A stretch of DNA of 11,061 bases from JBEKZQ01 sp049509675 (GTDB taxonomy: Bacteria > Planctomycetota > Planctomycetia > Pirellulales > Thermoguttaceae), in NCBI GenBank assembly GCA_049509675.1, contig JBEKZQ010000249.1:1-11061 (forward strand), read 5' to 3'. The translations under genes and the position numbers were made by a program. Below, piece after piece: positions 1 to 6,856 of the stretch. Below the pieces are notes generated by a model that saw nothing but the letters and a program-made list of their open reading frames with translations, was not told the DNA's origin and searched no databases. The first letter of the stretch is position 1, and each line of letters starts with the position of its first letter.

Positions 1-1
1 C

Positions 2-271
2 GCCGAGCCGGCCGCCCAGTACGAGGTCCACGAAGCCTTACAGGAGTTCTTCCGCAAGAATACCCTGGCGGGCAGCCCGCATAACATCAAAGTGCAGATA
101 GCCGCCGGCGAGCTGCAGGTCTCCTTGCACTGTCGCCTGGCTCCCACGACGGCCATTACCGAGGCGCACGACGTCACGGTGAAGCTGGAAGAGTTTCTGC
201 GCACGCACGTTTCCAACCTCGGACGGGTGGTCATTCATGTGGAACCGGCCAAGGGGCAGGGTGAAGGGTAA
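2..271 (+). CDS. Cation diffusion facilitator (CDF) transporter, C-terminal end (5' truncated)
   Basis: The reading frame is open from the left edge and ends at TAA 269-271, leaving the last 89 residues. They look like the cytoplasmic dimerisation domain of CDF metal transporters. An amphipathic stretch is followed by alternating beta-like segments, then AHDVTVKLEEFLR, and the end is RVVIHVEP. The AHxxxxxLE helix followed by a strand ending in IHVEP is characteristic of that domain. In the family this domain dimerises and binds regulatory metal, while the missing upstream part would hold six membrane helices that exchange Zn, Fe or Mn for protons at the inner membrane. Substrate cannot be judged from this end. 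The short KGQGEG tail is unremarkable. The gene converges with the minus-strand deacetylase gene across a repeat-rich junction. Confidence 0.75.
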   Translation, partial: AEPAAQYEVHEALQEFFRKNTLAGSPHNIKVQIAAGELQVSLHCRLAPTTAITEAHDVTVKLEEFLRTHVSNLGRVVIHVEPAKGQGEG

Positions 272-290
272 AGGGCCACCTCCGTAGTTA

Positions 291-319
291 CCGGACTTTT
301 CCAAAACGCCGATTCGAGG
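291..319 (+). repeat. Interspersed repeat motif B, copy 1
   Basis: A segment containing ACTTTTCCAAAACGCCGATT begins 19 bases after the stop of the CDF gene. A close copy lies in opposite orientation at 5881-5911, directly after the stop of rfbA. In both places it is joined to the CCCTCTCCCTCCGG element, so the two may form one composite unit placed at gene 3' ends. Its function is unknown; a terminator-linked or REP-like role is inference. Confidence 0.6.
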
Positions 320-320
320 T

Positions 321-500
321 CCCCCTCTCCCTCCGGGAGCACTGCAAAGTGCGCGCAGTCTTCCGGAATAGGTCCATGCCGCACACTAGCCCGAAGCGCC
401 AGCGAGGGATTTGCGGCAATTCTCCCTTGCTGGCGCTTCGGGCTAGTGTCTCGCATCGCAACTTTGCAGTTCCCCGGCCCTCTCCCGGAGGGAGAGGGGG
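321..500. repeat. Nested palindromic repeat cluster at a convergent gene junction
   Basis: Three inverted repeats are nested. The outer pair is a perfect 19-base match (321-339 against 482-500, CCCCCTCTCCCTCCGGGAG). The middle pair is 10 bases (341-350 ACTGCAAAGT against 461-470). The inner pair is the 26-base hairpin 384-409/423-448. The block fills most of the gap between the convergent CDF and deacetylase genes, so it could act as a two-way terminator or REP-type element. No U-rich tract follows the stems, so a classical intrinsic terminator is not shown. Confidence 0.7.
384..448. repeat. 65-base CTAGCCCGAAGCG hairpin repeat, copy 1
   Basis: Arms of 26 bases (384-409 and 423-448) match at 25 positions around a 13-base loop (TTTGCGGCAATTC). 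Both ends carry CTAG. A second copy in the same orientation at 6910-6974 agrees at 61 of 65 positions, including 12 of 13 loop bases. The whole unit is therefore what is conserved, not just the ability to fold. I know similar repeats from planctomycete genomes, but that is recollection and was not searched. Confidence 0.75.
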
Positions 501-553
501 AACAGTCGAGGATATCTTGCACGACTTTGCAAGAGTTGGGCTGCGCTCGAACC

Positions 554-1279
554 CTACGACTTGCTTCCGAAGAGCAGGCCCATCAAGTCGCGCACGCCGA
601 CGGCCACCGGACTGACCAACACTTCGCCCGCGGCGAAGCCGACCGCCATGCCCTGTTGCTGGGCGTAAACGCGGAACCAGTCGGGATGCCGGGCCTTCTC
701 GGGCGGAAACTGCGATTGGTAGCAGTTGATCGCGGCCAATTTCTTCTCCAGCGTGTCGCCGATGTCGATCACCAGCCCGCCGGCCGGGATCGGCGACAAC
801 GAGCGGAAGGCCAGCGAACAGTAGAGCATCGCCGGCACGACGTGCGGGGGCAACACGTCGAAATGTTCTTCCCACTTGCTCAGCTTGGAGTAGAACACGG
901 CTGCTTCCGTGATCATGCGGGCCTGGTAATGATCGGGCGATGCCTGGGGGGTTCGCGCTCCCAGGCCGATCACCAGCCGCGGCCGGTACTTGCGAAATTC
1001 CCTGGCCAGCTTGATGCGCGACTCGAAGCTGTCGAACAAGCGCCGATTGGGAAGATCCAACGTGACGCGCCGGGCCACGCCCAGGGTCTCGGCCGCCTGC
1101 CGGGCCTCTGCCAGACGCGTTTCCGGCCCCGGCGAGCCCGGCGTCGGCTCGCCGTCGGTCAGGTCGATGATCCCCACGCGATAACCTTGCGTGGCCAATT
1201 TCGCCAGCGTTCCGCCGCAGGCGATCTCCACGTCGTCCGGATGGGCCCCGACGGCTATGACATCCAACTCTTCGCTCAT
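554..1279 (-). CDS. bshB1: PIG-L family zinc deacetylase, BshB1-like
   Basis: A 241-residue protein, the usual size for LmbE/PIG-L N-acetylglucosamine deacetylases. These remove acetyl from GlcNAc conjugates; BshB1 members act on GlcNAc-malate in bacillithiol synthesis, in the cytoplasm. Residues 10-19 (VGAHPDDVEI) hold the family zinc ligands H13 and D16 and the base D15. SPDH at 114-117 supplies the third ligand H117. The C-terminal half has IDI at 171-173, LEKKLAAI and YQSQF at 187-191, which resemble BshB1 more than general LmbE proteins. Where the family usually has HPDH the first His is Ser114; this residue normally assists catalysis. The ATG at 1279 is chosen because AHPDD then sits at its normal distance; the ribosome site is weak. 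It starts 30 bases after the kinase stop, so co-transcription is likely. Substrate is uncertain without bshA or bshC nearby. Confidence 0.85.
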   Translation of the reverse strand: MSEELDVIAVGAHPDDVEIACGGTLAKLATQGYRVGIIDLTDGEPTPGSPGPETRLAEARQAAETLGVARRVTLDLPNRRLFDSFESRIKLAREFRKYRPRLVIGLGARTPQASPDHYQARMITEAAVFYSKLSKWEEHFDVLPPHVVPAMLYCSLAFRSLSPIPAGGLVIDIGDTLEKKLAAINCYQSQFPPEKARHPDWFRVYAQQQGMAVGFAAGEVLVSPVAVGVRDLMGLLFGSKS

Positions 1280-1309
1280 TGGCTCTGGCCCTCTGTGGCA
1301 AAATGGCCG

Positions 1310-3751
1310 CTACACCTTGCTGTTGCCGGGCAGCACCAGCAGATCGTGGAGCGTGTCCGGCTGCACCGGCTTGACCAGGTGATGATTGAAGCCTGCGGCG
1401 CGGGAACGGCGGCGGTCTTCCTCCTGGCCGTAGCCGGTCACGGCCACCAGCAATATATCGGCGAACTCCGGTTGGCGACGCAACTCGGCGGCCACCTCGT
1501 AGCCGGTCATGCCCGGCAGGCCGATGTCCAGCAGCACGATGTCCGGGTGATAGATTCTGGCCATTTCCAAGGCCGCGAGGCCGTTGTGCGCGACGTGAAC
1601 GTCGAACTTCCAGCGGGTGGTGATTTCGCAAAGCATCCGCGCGGCGGCGACGTTGTCGTCGACAACCAGCACGCGGCGCGGGGTTTCACCACCGCTCTGT
1701 TGGGACTGCTGCTGTTGGGCCGCCGCCGCATCCGAGGCCCCGCCGGCCAGGGCCGGCAAGCGGACCAAGAACTCGCTTCCCTGGTTGGGCCCGGCGCTGA
1801 GGGCCTCGACGCTGCCGCCGTGCCGCTCCACCAGGCTGCGGACCACGGTCAGCCCGATGCCCAGGCCGCCGCGCGAGCGGGCCACGGAACGATCGGCTTG
1901 CGTGAACAGGTCGAAAATCTGCGGCAAGAGTTCCGGATCGATGCCCAGGCCATCGTCGCGGACCCGCAGCACCGCCAAAGAACCGCTCCGCTGGAGGTCG
2001 ACCCAGATGTGTCCCGGCTTGTCGCTGTACTTGGCGGCGTTGTTCAGCAGGTTCGCCACGACCTGGGCAATCCGCACCGGGTCGGCCTCGATCCAGAGCG
2101 GCTCGGCGGGCAGATGGACCTCCAACTGGTGCTGCTGGGCGTCGATCAAGGGCTGCGCGGTTTCGATGCCGCGGGTCACGGCGTCGGCCAGCAGCAGCGG
2201 TTCCTTGCGGAGTTGAATCTTGCCGCGCATGATCCGCGACACGTCCAGCAAGTCGTCGACCAGGCGGACCATGTGCTGCACCTGGTGCTTCATCATGTTC
2301 CGCGTCCAGGCCGCCGTCTCGGCATCCAGATCTTCCATGTCCAGCAGGTCCAGGCCGTTGCGAATGGGGGCCAACGGATTGCGCAGTTCGTGGGCCAGCA
2401 TGGCCAGGAACTCGTCCTTGCGGCGGTCGGCATCCTTGACTTCGGCGTACAGCCGCGCGCTCTCGATGGCCAGCGAAGCCCGGTGCGCCAGGTCCTCGGC
2501 CACCCCCAGGTCGGCCGTCTGGTAGTGGTGTGCCGATTCGGCGGCCATGAAGGTCACGACGCCCAGAATCCGGCCGCGCACCTGCAAAGGCACGCTCATG
2601 GCCGACTTGATCTGCAAGGATTGCAAGAACCGGGCCTGTTCCTCCGTAGCGGCCAGTTCGCCGATGTTCGCCGCAGAGATCGTCGTCAGCAGATCGCTGC
2701 GCCCGGTCCGCAGCACTTGCCCCGGGCCGCGGACCGCCTTGCCTTCCTCCGGACAGCGCCGGTTGAAATCCTCGGCCAGTTGGGTTTTCTGCGGATCGGC
2801 GTGGGCCGCGGCCATGCGGTGCAGGCCGCCGTCGGGGCCGACCATGTCCACCAGGCACCAGTCGGCGAACAGCGGCACGGCCATCCGCGCCACCTTCTCC
2901 AGCGTGCTCTGGAAATCGACCAACGACGCCAGCGAAGCACTGGCGTCGGCCAGGAACCTGAACGTCTGCTCCGCCCGCTTCCGCTCGCTGACGTCGCGGA
3001 CCAGGCCCACGAACGTGCGACGCTGTTCGAGTTGAAACTCCGTCACGGCCAGGTCCATGGGAAAGGTGCTGCCGTCCTTGCGCAGGCCGAGCACTTCGCG
3101 GCCGATGCCGATGATCTTCGCTTGGCCCGTGCGAAGGTAATTCGCCACATAGCCATCGTGCTGACTGCGGTGCGGCTCGGGCATCAGCATGTTGACGTTG
3201 CGGCCGATCACTTCGGCCGCTCGGTAGCCGAAGATCCGCTCGGCGGCCGGATTGAACGATTCGATCTGGCCGTGATGGTTGATGGCAATGATGCCGTCGA
3301 TCACGTGGTCGACGACGGCGCGGACGCGTTGTTCGGCCTCGGCCAGGCGGCCCATCCGCGTCTGCAATTCGGCTTGCATCGCGGCCAGTCGCGTACTACG
3401 TCGACGGGCGTCTGCGCCGGCGCGGCGGAGCCGGTGGGTTACTGCGGCAAGGATCGCCCCGACGGTCAAGTACAAGCCCAACAGAACGGCCGCCTGCGTT
3501 GGGGGCAACCCGGGCGACAGCGTTGCGGCGAACAGAAAATAAGCGGCCGCCAGGAATCCGAGGCCCAGGGCCAACAACGCGGGGCCCAGCCCGCCGAACC
3601 ACGCGGAGAGCACCACGGCCACGTAGAAGACCGTCATCGGCGCGCGGTCGGCCAACACTCCGCCCAGTATGGCCCGGATGGCAATCGCCACCAAGGCACA
3701 AAGCAGGGCGGCGCCGTAACGCAACAGAAAATCGCGGCTTCGTTGTGACAT
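1310..3751 (-). CDS. Hybrid histidine kinase: 4-TM sensor, FixL-like PAS, GAF, HisKA, HATPase, receiver
   Basis: An 813-residue inner-membrane sensor kinase. Residues about 9-106 form four hydrophobic helices like the KdpD-type DUF4118 domain, followed by a charged coiled coil (107-135). A PAS domain spans about 136-260 and closely resembles FixL, including MLMPEP, HDGY (H198) and IIGIGR (R218). A GAF domain follows at about 275-435. HisKA has the H-box AHELRNP with H454 as the predicted phosphorylation site. The ATPase domain shows NLLNNAAKYS (N-box), DDGLGID (599-605) and GGLGIGL (628-634). A Q/S-rich linker (679-686) leads to a receiver with D698/D699, phospho-acceptor D742, T772 and K794. 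No output domain or HPt is fused and no response regulator lies nearby, so the partner is unknown. The ATG at 3751 places the first membrane helix right after a short basic N-terminus. The downstream deacetylase probably shares its transcript. Confidence 0.93.
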   Translation of the reverse strand: MSQRSRDFLLRYGAALLCALVAIAIRAILGGVLADRAPMTVFYVAVVLSAWFGGLGPALLALGLGFLAAAYFLFAATLSPGLPPTQAAVLLGLYLTVGAILAAVTHRLRRAGADARRRSTRLAAMQAELQTRMGRLAEAEQRVRAVVDHVIDGIIAINHHGQIESFNPAAERIFGYRAAEVIGRNVNMLMPEPHRSQHDGYVANYLRTGQAKIIGIGREVLGLRKDGSTFPMDLAVTEFQLEQRRTFVGLVRDVSERKRAEQTFRFLADASASLASLVDFQSTLEKVARMAVPLFADWCLVDMVGPDGGLHRMAAAHADPQKTQLAEDFNRRCPEEGKAVRGPGQVLRTGRSDLLTTISAANIGELAATEEQARFLQSLQIKSAMSVPLQVRGRILGVVTFMAAESAHHYQTADLGVAEDLAHRASLAIESARLYAEVKDADRRKDEFLAMLAHELRNPLAPIRNGLDLLDMEDLDAETAAWTRNMMKHQVQHMVRLVDDLLDVSRIMRGKIQLRKEPLLLADAVTRGIETAQPLIDAQQHQLEVHLPAEPLWIEADPVRIAQVVANLLNNAAKYSDKPGHIWVDLQRSGSLAVLRVRDDGLGIDPELLPQIFDLFTQADRSVARSRGGLGIGLTVVRSLVERHGGSVEALSAGPNQGSEFLVRLPALAGGASDAAAAQQQQSQQSGGETPRRVLVVDDNVAAARMLCEITTRWKFDVHVAHNGLAALEMARIYHPDIVLLDIGLPGMTGYEVAAELRRQPEFADILLVAVTGYGQEEDRRRSRAAGFNHHLVKPVQPDTLHDLLVLPGNSKV

Positions 3752-3844
3752 AGAGAACTTGGTCCGTAGCTATCGGAATCTTAGACGCGAACCGCTCGCG
3801 GTAAAGACTGAACCTGGAGTTTTGCAGGTTGCAGATTCAACGTC

Positions 3845-3865
3845 CCCTCTCCCTCCGGAAGAGGG
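3845..3865. repeat. CCCTCTCCCTCCGG element, copy 3
   Basis: A 21-base element whose ends (CCCTCT and AGAGGG) are complementary. It is identical to the copy at 3979-3999 and related to the 19-base copies at 321, 482 and 5855. It lies upstream of the kinase gene and on the left side of the GGGGTC inverted repeat. Confidence 0.65.
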
Positions 3866-3873
3866 CGCGAAAA

Positions 3874-3948
3874 GGGGTCAGGTCCATGTTTTCGGTCAAG
3901 AGTTTAGCCAATGGCGACGCCGACAAGCCGAAAAATGGACCAGACCCC
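3874..3948. repeat. REP-like inverted repeat with GGGGTC ends
   Basis: The left arm 3874-3895 (starting GGGGTCAGGTCCATG) and right arm 3928-3948 (ending TGGACCAGACCCC) are imperfectly complementary over about 21 bases around a 32-base centre. Arms of the form GGGGTC...GACCCC resemble repeats mobilised by REP-associated Y1 transposases (RAYT). No transposase is in the window, so that link is inference. Together with the repeats at 3845-3865, 3979-3999 and 4075-4101 it accounts for most of the 377-base gap 3752-4128, where I see no gene. Confidence 0.6.
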
Positions 3949-3978
3949 GACTTTGCAATTCACCTGCCCTCACCTCGA

Positions 3979-3999
3979 CCCTCTCCCTCCGGAAGAGGG
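3979..3999. repeat. CCCTCTCCCTCCGG element, copy 4
   Basis: An exact 21-base match to 3845-3865, in the same orientation, flanking the GGGGTC inverted repeat on its right. The two copies bracket about 113 bases. This may reflect successive insertions or a repeat-hosted insertion; the sequence alone does not decide between them. Confidence 0.65.
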
Positions 4000-4074
4000 A
4001 GAAAGTTGCGGCCCGCACCGCGGCAACCGGAACTATAGTTGAGAAGACAATCTTCGCGTCCCGGAAGACCCACC

Positions 4075-4101
4075 GTAAGACGGATTGGCAATCCGTCCTA
4101 C
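4075..4101. repeat. 27-base palindromic repeat (GACGGATTGGCAATCCGTC)
   Basis: Arms 4075-4086 and 4090-4101 match at 11 of 12 positions around a 3-base centre. The hairpin ends 27 bases before the chosen ATG of the GT-C gene at 4129. If the open frame is extended upstream to 4039, this repeat would be translated as RRIGNPSYK. That looks like repeat read-through rather than protein and argues for the later start. Confidence 0.6.
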
Positions 4102-4128
4102 AAACGATCTTCGCCCTGGAAAGCCAAT

Positions 4129-5847
4129 ATGCACCGCTGCGATAGCGTCCCCGGTCTCTCGCCCCTCGACTCTCGACTCGCGACCGACAGCGTCCCTTCG
4201 CGTTCGGCGGCGGCGGCCGTCCTCGTCCTGGCGGTCAGCCTGTACATCAGCTCGCGCACCGTGGCCGACCCCGATCTCTGGGGACACGTTCGTTTCGGGC
4301 AGGACATTTTGGCCTGCGGCCACGCTACGGCCCCGGATCCCTATTCTTACGTCACCGTAAATCAACCTTGGATCAACCACGAATGGCTCTCTGAGGTCAT
4401 TTTCGCGGTGGTCTTCAACGCCTTTGGGGCGCCGGGGTTGTTGGCCCTGAAGTCGTCCATCATGCTGGCCATCGGTGGACTGCTATATGGCCATCTCCTC
4501 AAGCACGGGGGCAACATCATCAGCGCCGGCGCGATCATCCTGTTGGTTGCCTATATCATGCTCGTCGGCGACCGCACCGTCAGACCGCAGCTTTTTACGT
4601 ACCTGTTGTTCCTGCTCCTGGCGTTGATCCTGCACGCGGCCCAGACGCGGCATCTCGGCAGCCTGTGGCTTGTGCCGCCGCTGCTGGCCCTGTGGGCGAA
4701 CCTCCACGGCGGTTTCTTGGCCGGACTGGGCCTGCTGCTGGTTTGGGCGGCGGCCCGCATCGCGGCACTCGTCTTTGCCGCTCTTAGGACGGGCCAAAAA
4801 ACAAGTGGGGGACTGTCCCAATTCGGGCACCAAGCTTCGCTTGGTCGCGACGAAAATGGGACCGGGTACCCTCTGGGTGCCTGCGGAAGTGTGACAGTTG
4901 TGCCTTGGCCCATGCTGCAAATCGCGCTGTGCCTGGTCCTGAGCCTGCTGGCCACGCTGCTGAATCCCTACGGCCCGCGGCTGATCGCTTTCTTGTTGCA
5001 GACCGCAACGGTGCCCCGGCCCGACATCGTGGAATGGTCGCCGGTGGATGTCACGAAGACCGAGGGGCTGGCCTACTTGGCGCTGGTCATCCTGAGCGTC
5101 TATGCGTTGGCGACCACGCGGCGGCCGCGGAGCTTCGCCCTGATCGCCGCTTTCACCTGCACGGTGATCCTGCCGCTGGAGGCATTCCGGCATCTTCCCC
5201 TGTTTGCCATAGCCAGCGCGGTCTTCGTGGGCGAGCACCTGTGCGACGCTTGGCAACGCTGGCTCGGCGGGGAGCCTGGCGCGAGCCATCAGCCGATTGG
5301 CCCCCGTACGGTTTCGGCCTCCCGCTCGGCACTGTTCGCCTCGCTCTTGCCGCTTACCGGCGCGTTGATGTTCTGCGGCGCGGCGGCACACAACTCCCTG
5401 CGAATCCACATCGATCCGCACAACTGCGTCTATCCGGCCCGAGCGGTGCAACTGCTGAAAACGAGCGGCGTCCGCGGCAATCTGGCCGTATTCTTCGATT
5501 GGGGTGAATACGCAATCTGGCACCTGGCCCCCGCGGTGAAGGTTTCCTATGACGGGCGGCGCGAGACGGTCTACTCCGACGAGTTGTGCAAGCTCAACGC
5601 CGATTGGAACCTCGGCTTACACGACTGGGACGCCATCCTGGAGCGATACCCAACCGACCTGGCCTTGATCGATCGGCCCTCGGCCGGATACAACCTGATG
5701 CGTCTGAAGGCGGGCTGGACGATGGTCTATGAGGATTCGCTCTGCGCGCTGTTCGCACGGAGCCAGTCGCGGTCGCTCATCGACCAATTGCGCCGCACGC
5801 CGATTTCCGACCTGCCGGCCAACGGCGCGGGGCTCTGCTTTCCGTAG
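4129..5847 (+). CDS. Multi-pass membrane protein, putative GT-C-fold glycosyltransferase
   Basis: A 572-residue protein with about eleven hydrophobic segments, ending in a soluble region of about 120 residues after the last helix (400-420). After the first helix comes ADPDLWGH (D47, D49, W51), then DPYSY and NHEWLSE (83-89). An acidic DxD-type motif in the first outer loop is typical of GT-C enzymes, which take sugars from lipid carriers on the outer face of the membrane. WANLHGGFLAG (189-199), LLNPYG and EWSP fit a family common in planctomycetes and verrucomicrobia that is usually left as hypothetical. The soluble end contains FDWGEYAIWHL and VSYDGRRETVY. Residues 220-259 are an atypical polar stretch encoded by a palindrome-rich segment. 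ATG 4129 is preferred to ATG 4039, whose extra residues come from a repeat. Substrate cannot be assigned. Confidence 0.75.
   Translation: MHRCDSVPGLSPLDSRLATDSVPSRSAAAAVLVLAVSLYISSRTVADPDLWGHVRFGQDILACGHATAPDPYSYVTVNQPWINHEWLSEVIFAVVFNAFGAPGLLALKSSIMLAIGGLLYGHLLKHGGNIISAGAIILLVAYIMLVGDRTVRPQLFTYLLFLLLALILHAAQTRHLGSLWLVPPLLALWANLHGGFLAGLGLLLVWAAARIAALVFAALRTGQKTSGGLSQFGHQASLGRDENGTGYPLGACGSVTVVPWPMLQIALCLVLSLLATLLNPYGPRLIAFLLQTATVPRPDIVEWSPVDVTKTEGLAYLALVILSVYALATTRRPRSFALIAAFTCTVILPLEAFRHLPLFAIASAVFVGEHLCDAWQRWLGGEPGASHQPIGPRTVSASRSALFASLLPLTGALMFCGAAAHNSLRIHIDPHNCVYPARAVQLLKTSGVRGNLAVFFDWGEYAIWHLAPAVKVSYDGRRETVYSDELCKLNADWNLGLHDWDAILERYPTDLALIDRPSAGYNLMRLKAGWTMVYEDSLCALFARSQSRSLIDQLRRTPISDLPANGAGLCFP
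4809..4871. repeat. Palindrome-rich repeat-like segment inside the GT-C gene
   Basis: Several palindromes are packed together: GGGACTGTCCC (4809-4819), ACCAAGC-TTC-GCTTGGT (4829-4845), an outer pair GTCCCA/TGGGAC (4815-4820 and 4857-4862), and GGGTACCC (4864-4871). This contrasts with the surrounding coding sequence and looks like an intergenic repeat that stayed in frame. The exact limits of the insert cannot be set without homologues. Confidence 0.5.
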
Positions 5848-5854
5848 CCGGAGT

Positions 5855-5911
5855 CCCCCTCTCCCTCCGGGAGATGGGAACCTTGAATCGGCGTTTGGCA
5901 AAAGTCCCCGG
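5855..5911 (-). repeat. Composite repeat (CCCTCTCCCTCCGG element plus motif B), copy 2
   Basis: Bases 5855-5873 repeat 321-339 exactly (19 of 19). Bases 5881-5911 are the reverse complement of motif B at 291-319 with a few differences (core GAATCGGCGTTTGGCAAAAG). The block fills the 69-base gap between the converging GT-C and rfbA genes. Read on the minus strand, motif B starts five bases after the rfbA stop, the same order seen after the CDF gene. A bidirectional transcript-end role is plausible but unproven. Confidence 0.65.
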
Positions 5912-5916
5912 CCCGT

Positions 5917-6813
5917 TCATTCGCCCTTGCTCCCCGGGCGGCGGAGCAGATCGGCCAGATACCGGCCGTACTCGTTCTTGGTGGCTGCCGCGAGGGCCTC
6001 AAGCTGCTGGGTGGAGATGAAGTCCTTCAGCCAAGCCACCTCTTCGATGCAGGCCACCTTGAGGCCTTGCCGGTGCTCGATCATTTCCACGAAGTTGGCG
6101 GCCTGCAGGAGGGATTCGTGCGTGCCCGTATCCAGCCAGGCGAAGCCCCGGCCCAGGAGTTCGACGTGCAACTGCCGTCGCTCCATGTAGATGCGGTTGA
6201 CGTCGGTGATTTCCAACTCGCCCCGGGCGGAGGGCCGCAAGCCGGCGGCAATCTGGACCACCTGGTTGTCGTAGAAATACAAGCCGGTCACGGCGTAGTT
6301 CGATTTCGGCTGGGCCGGCTTCTCTTCCAGCGAAACGGCCTGTCGCCGGGGGCCCAATTCGACCACGCCGTAGCGATGCGGATCGCGCACCCAGTAGGCG
6401 AAGACCGTGGCGCCCGCCGCCCGGGCGGCCGCCTGCTGCAGCGTGCGTTGGAAACCGTGGCCATAGAAGATATTGTCGCCCAACACCAGGGCCACATTGT
6501 CGTCGCCGACGAATTGCCGGCCCAGGATGAAGGCCTGGGCAAGCCCTTCCGGTTTCGCCTGCACGGTGTATTGGATATGAATTCCCACCCGTTGGCCGTC
6601 GCCCAGCAAGCGCTCGAACTGGGAAATGTCCTCCGGCGTGGAGATGAGCAGGATGTCGCGGATGCCGGCCAACATGAGGGTCGAGAGGGGATAATAGATC
6701 ATCGGCTTGTCATAGACCGGCAGGAGCTGTTTGCTGACGGCCTGCGTGACCGGATGGAGCCGCGTGCCGGCCCCCCCCGCCAGAATGATCCCTTTGCGGA
6801 AATGGCTTACCAT
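5917..6813 (-). CDS. rfbA: Glucose-1-phosphate thymidylyltransferase
   Basis: A 298-residue enzyme, normal length for RfbA/RmlA. It joins glucose-1-phosphate and dTTP to give dTDP-glucose, the first step to dTDP-L-rhamnose and related deoxysugars in the cytoplasm. The nucleotide-binding signature GGAGTRL is at 13-19, followed by K28 in SKQLLPVYDKPMIYYPLS. LGDNIFYG at 111-118 carries the metal ligand D113, EEKP is at 163-166, and YAVTGLYFYD and EITDVN follow as expected. ATG 6813 is chosen because KGIILAGG then lies six residues from the start, as in the family. An upstream TTG at 6855 would add 14 residues unlike known N-termini. rfbB, rfbC and rfbD are not in the window. The GT2 gene lies upstream on the same strand, but the 293-base repeat-filled gap suggests rfbA has its own promoter. 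Confidence 0.95.
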   Translation of the reverse strand: MVSHFRKGIILAGGAGTRLHPVTQAVSKQLLPVYDKPMIYYPLSTLMLAGIRDILLISTPEDISQFERLLGDGQRVGIHIQYTVQAKPEGLAQAFILGRQFVGDDNVALVLGDNIFYGHGFQRTLQQAAARAAGATVFAYWVRDPHRYGVVELGPRRQAVSLEEKPAQPKSNYAVTGLYFYDNQVVQIAAGLRPSARGELEITDVNRIYMERRQLHVELLGRGFAWLDTGTHESLLQAANFVEMIEHRQGLKVACIEEVAWLKDFISTQQLEALAAATKNEYGRYLADLLRRPGSKGE

Positions 6814-6856
6814 CGTTGGTCGCTCTGTTGTGAAAAGTTCGTCAAGCCGGCCCAAT

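Noticed and set aside
291..500. CRISPR-like array or direct repeat cluster
   Set aside because: The repeats are inverted and nested, with no regular spacing and no spacers of even length. No cas genes are present.
272..553. A small protein gene in the repeat block (open frames on both strands)
   Set aside because: The translations come from palindromic repeats and recur as TSPKRQRGICG near 6910. That indicates repeat read-through rather than a gene.
446..3748. A 1100-codon open frame on the plus strand, antisense to the kinase and deacetylase
   Set aside because: The translation is rich in His, Gln, Arg and Gly with no recognisable domain, while the minus strand encodes complete, well-ordered domains. 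Long antisense frames are common in GC-rich genes with biased third positions.
6814..6855. A longer rfbA start at 6855
   Set aside because: The codon is TTG, and the 14 added residues do not resemble RfbA N-termini. ATG 6813 gives the normal family start.
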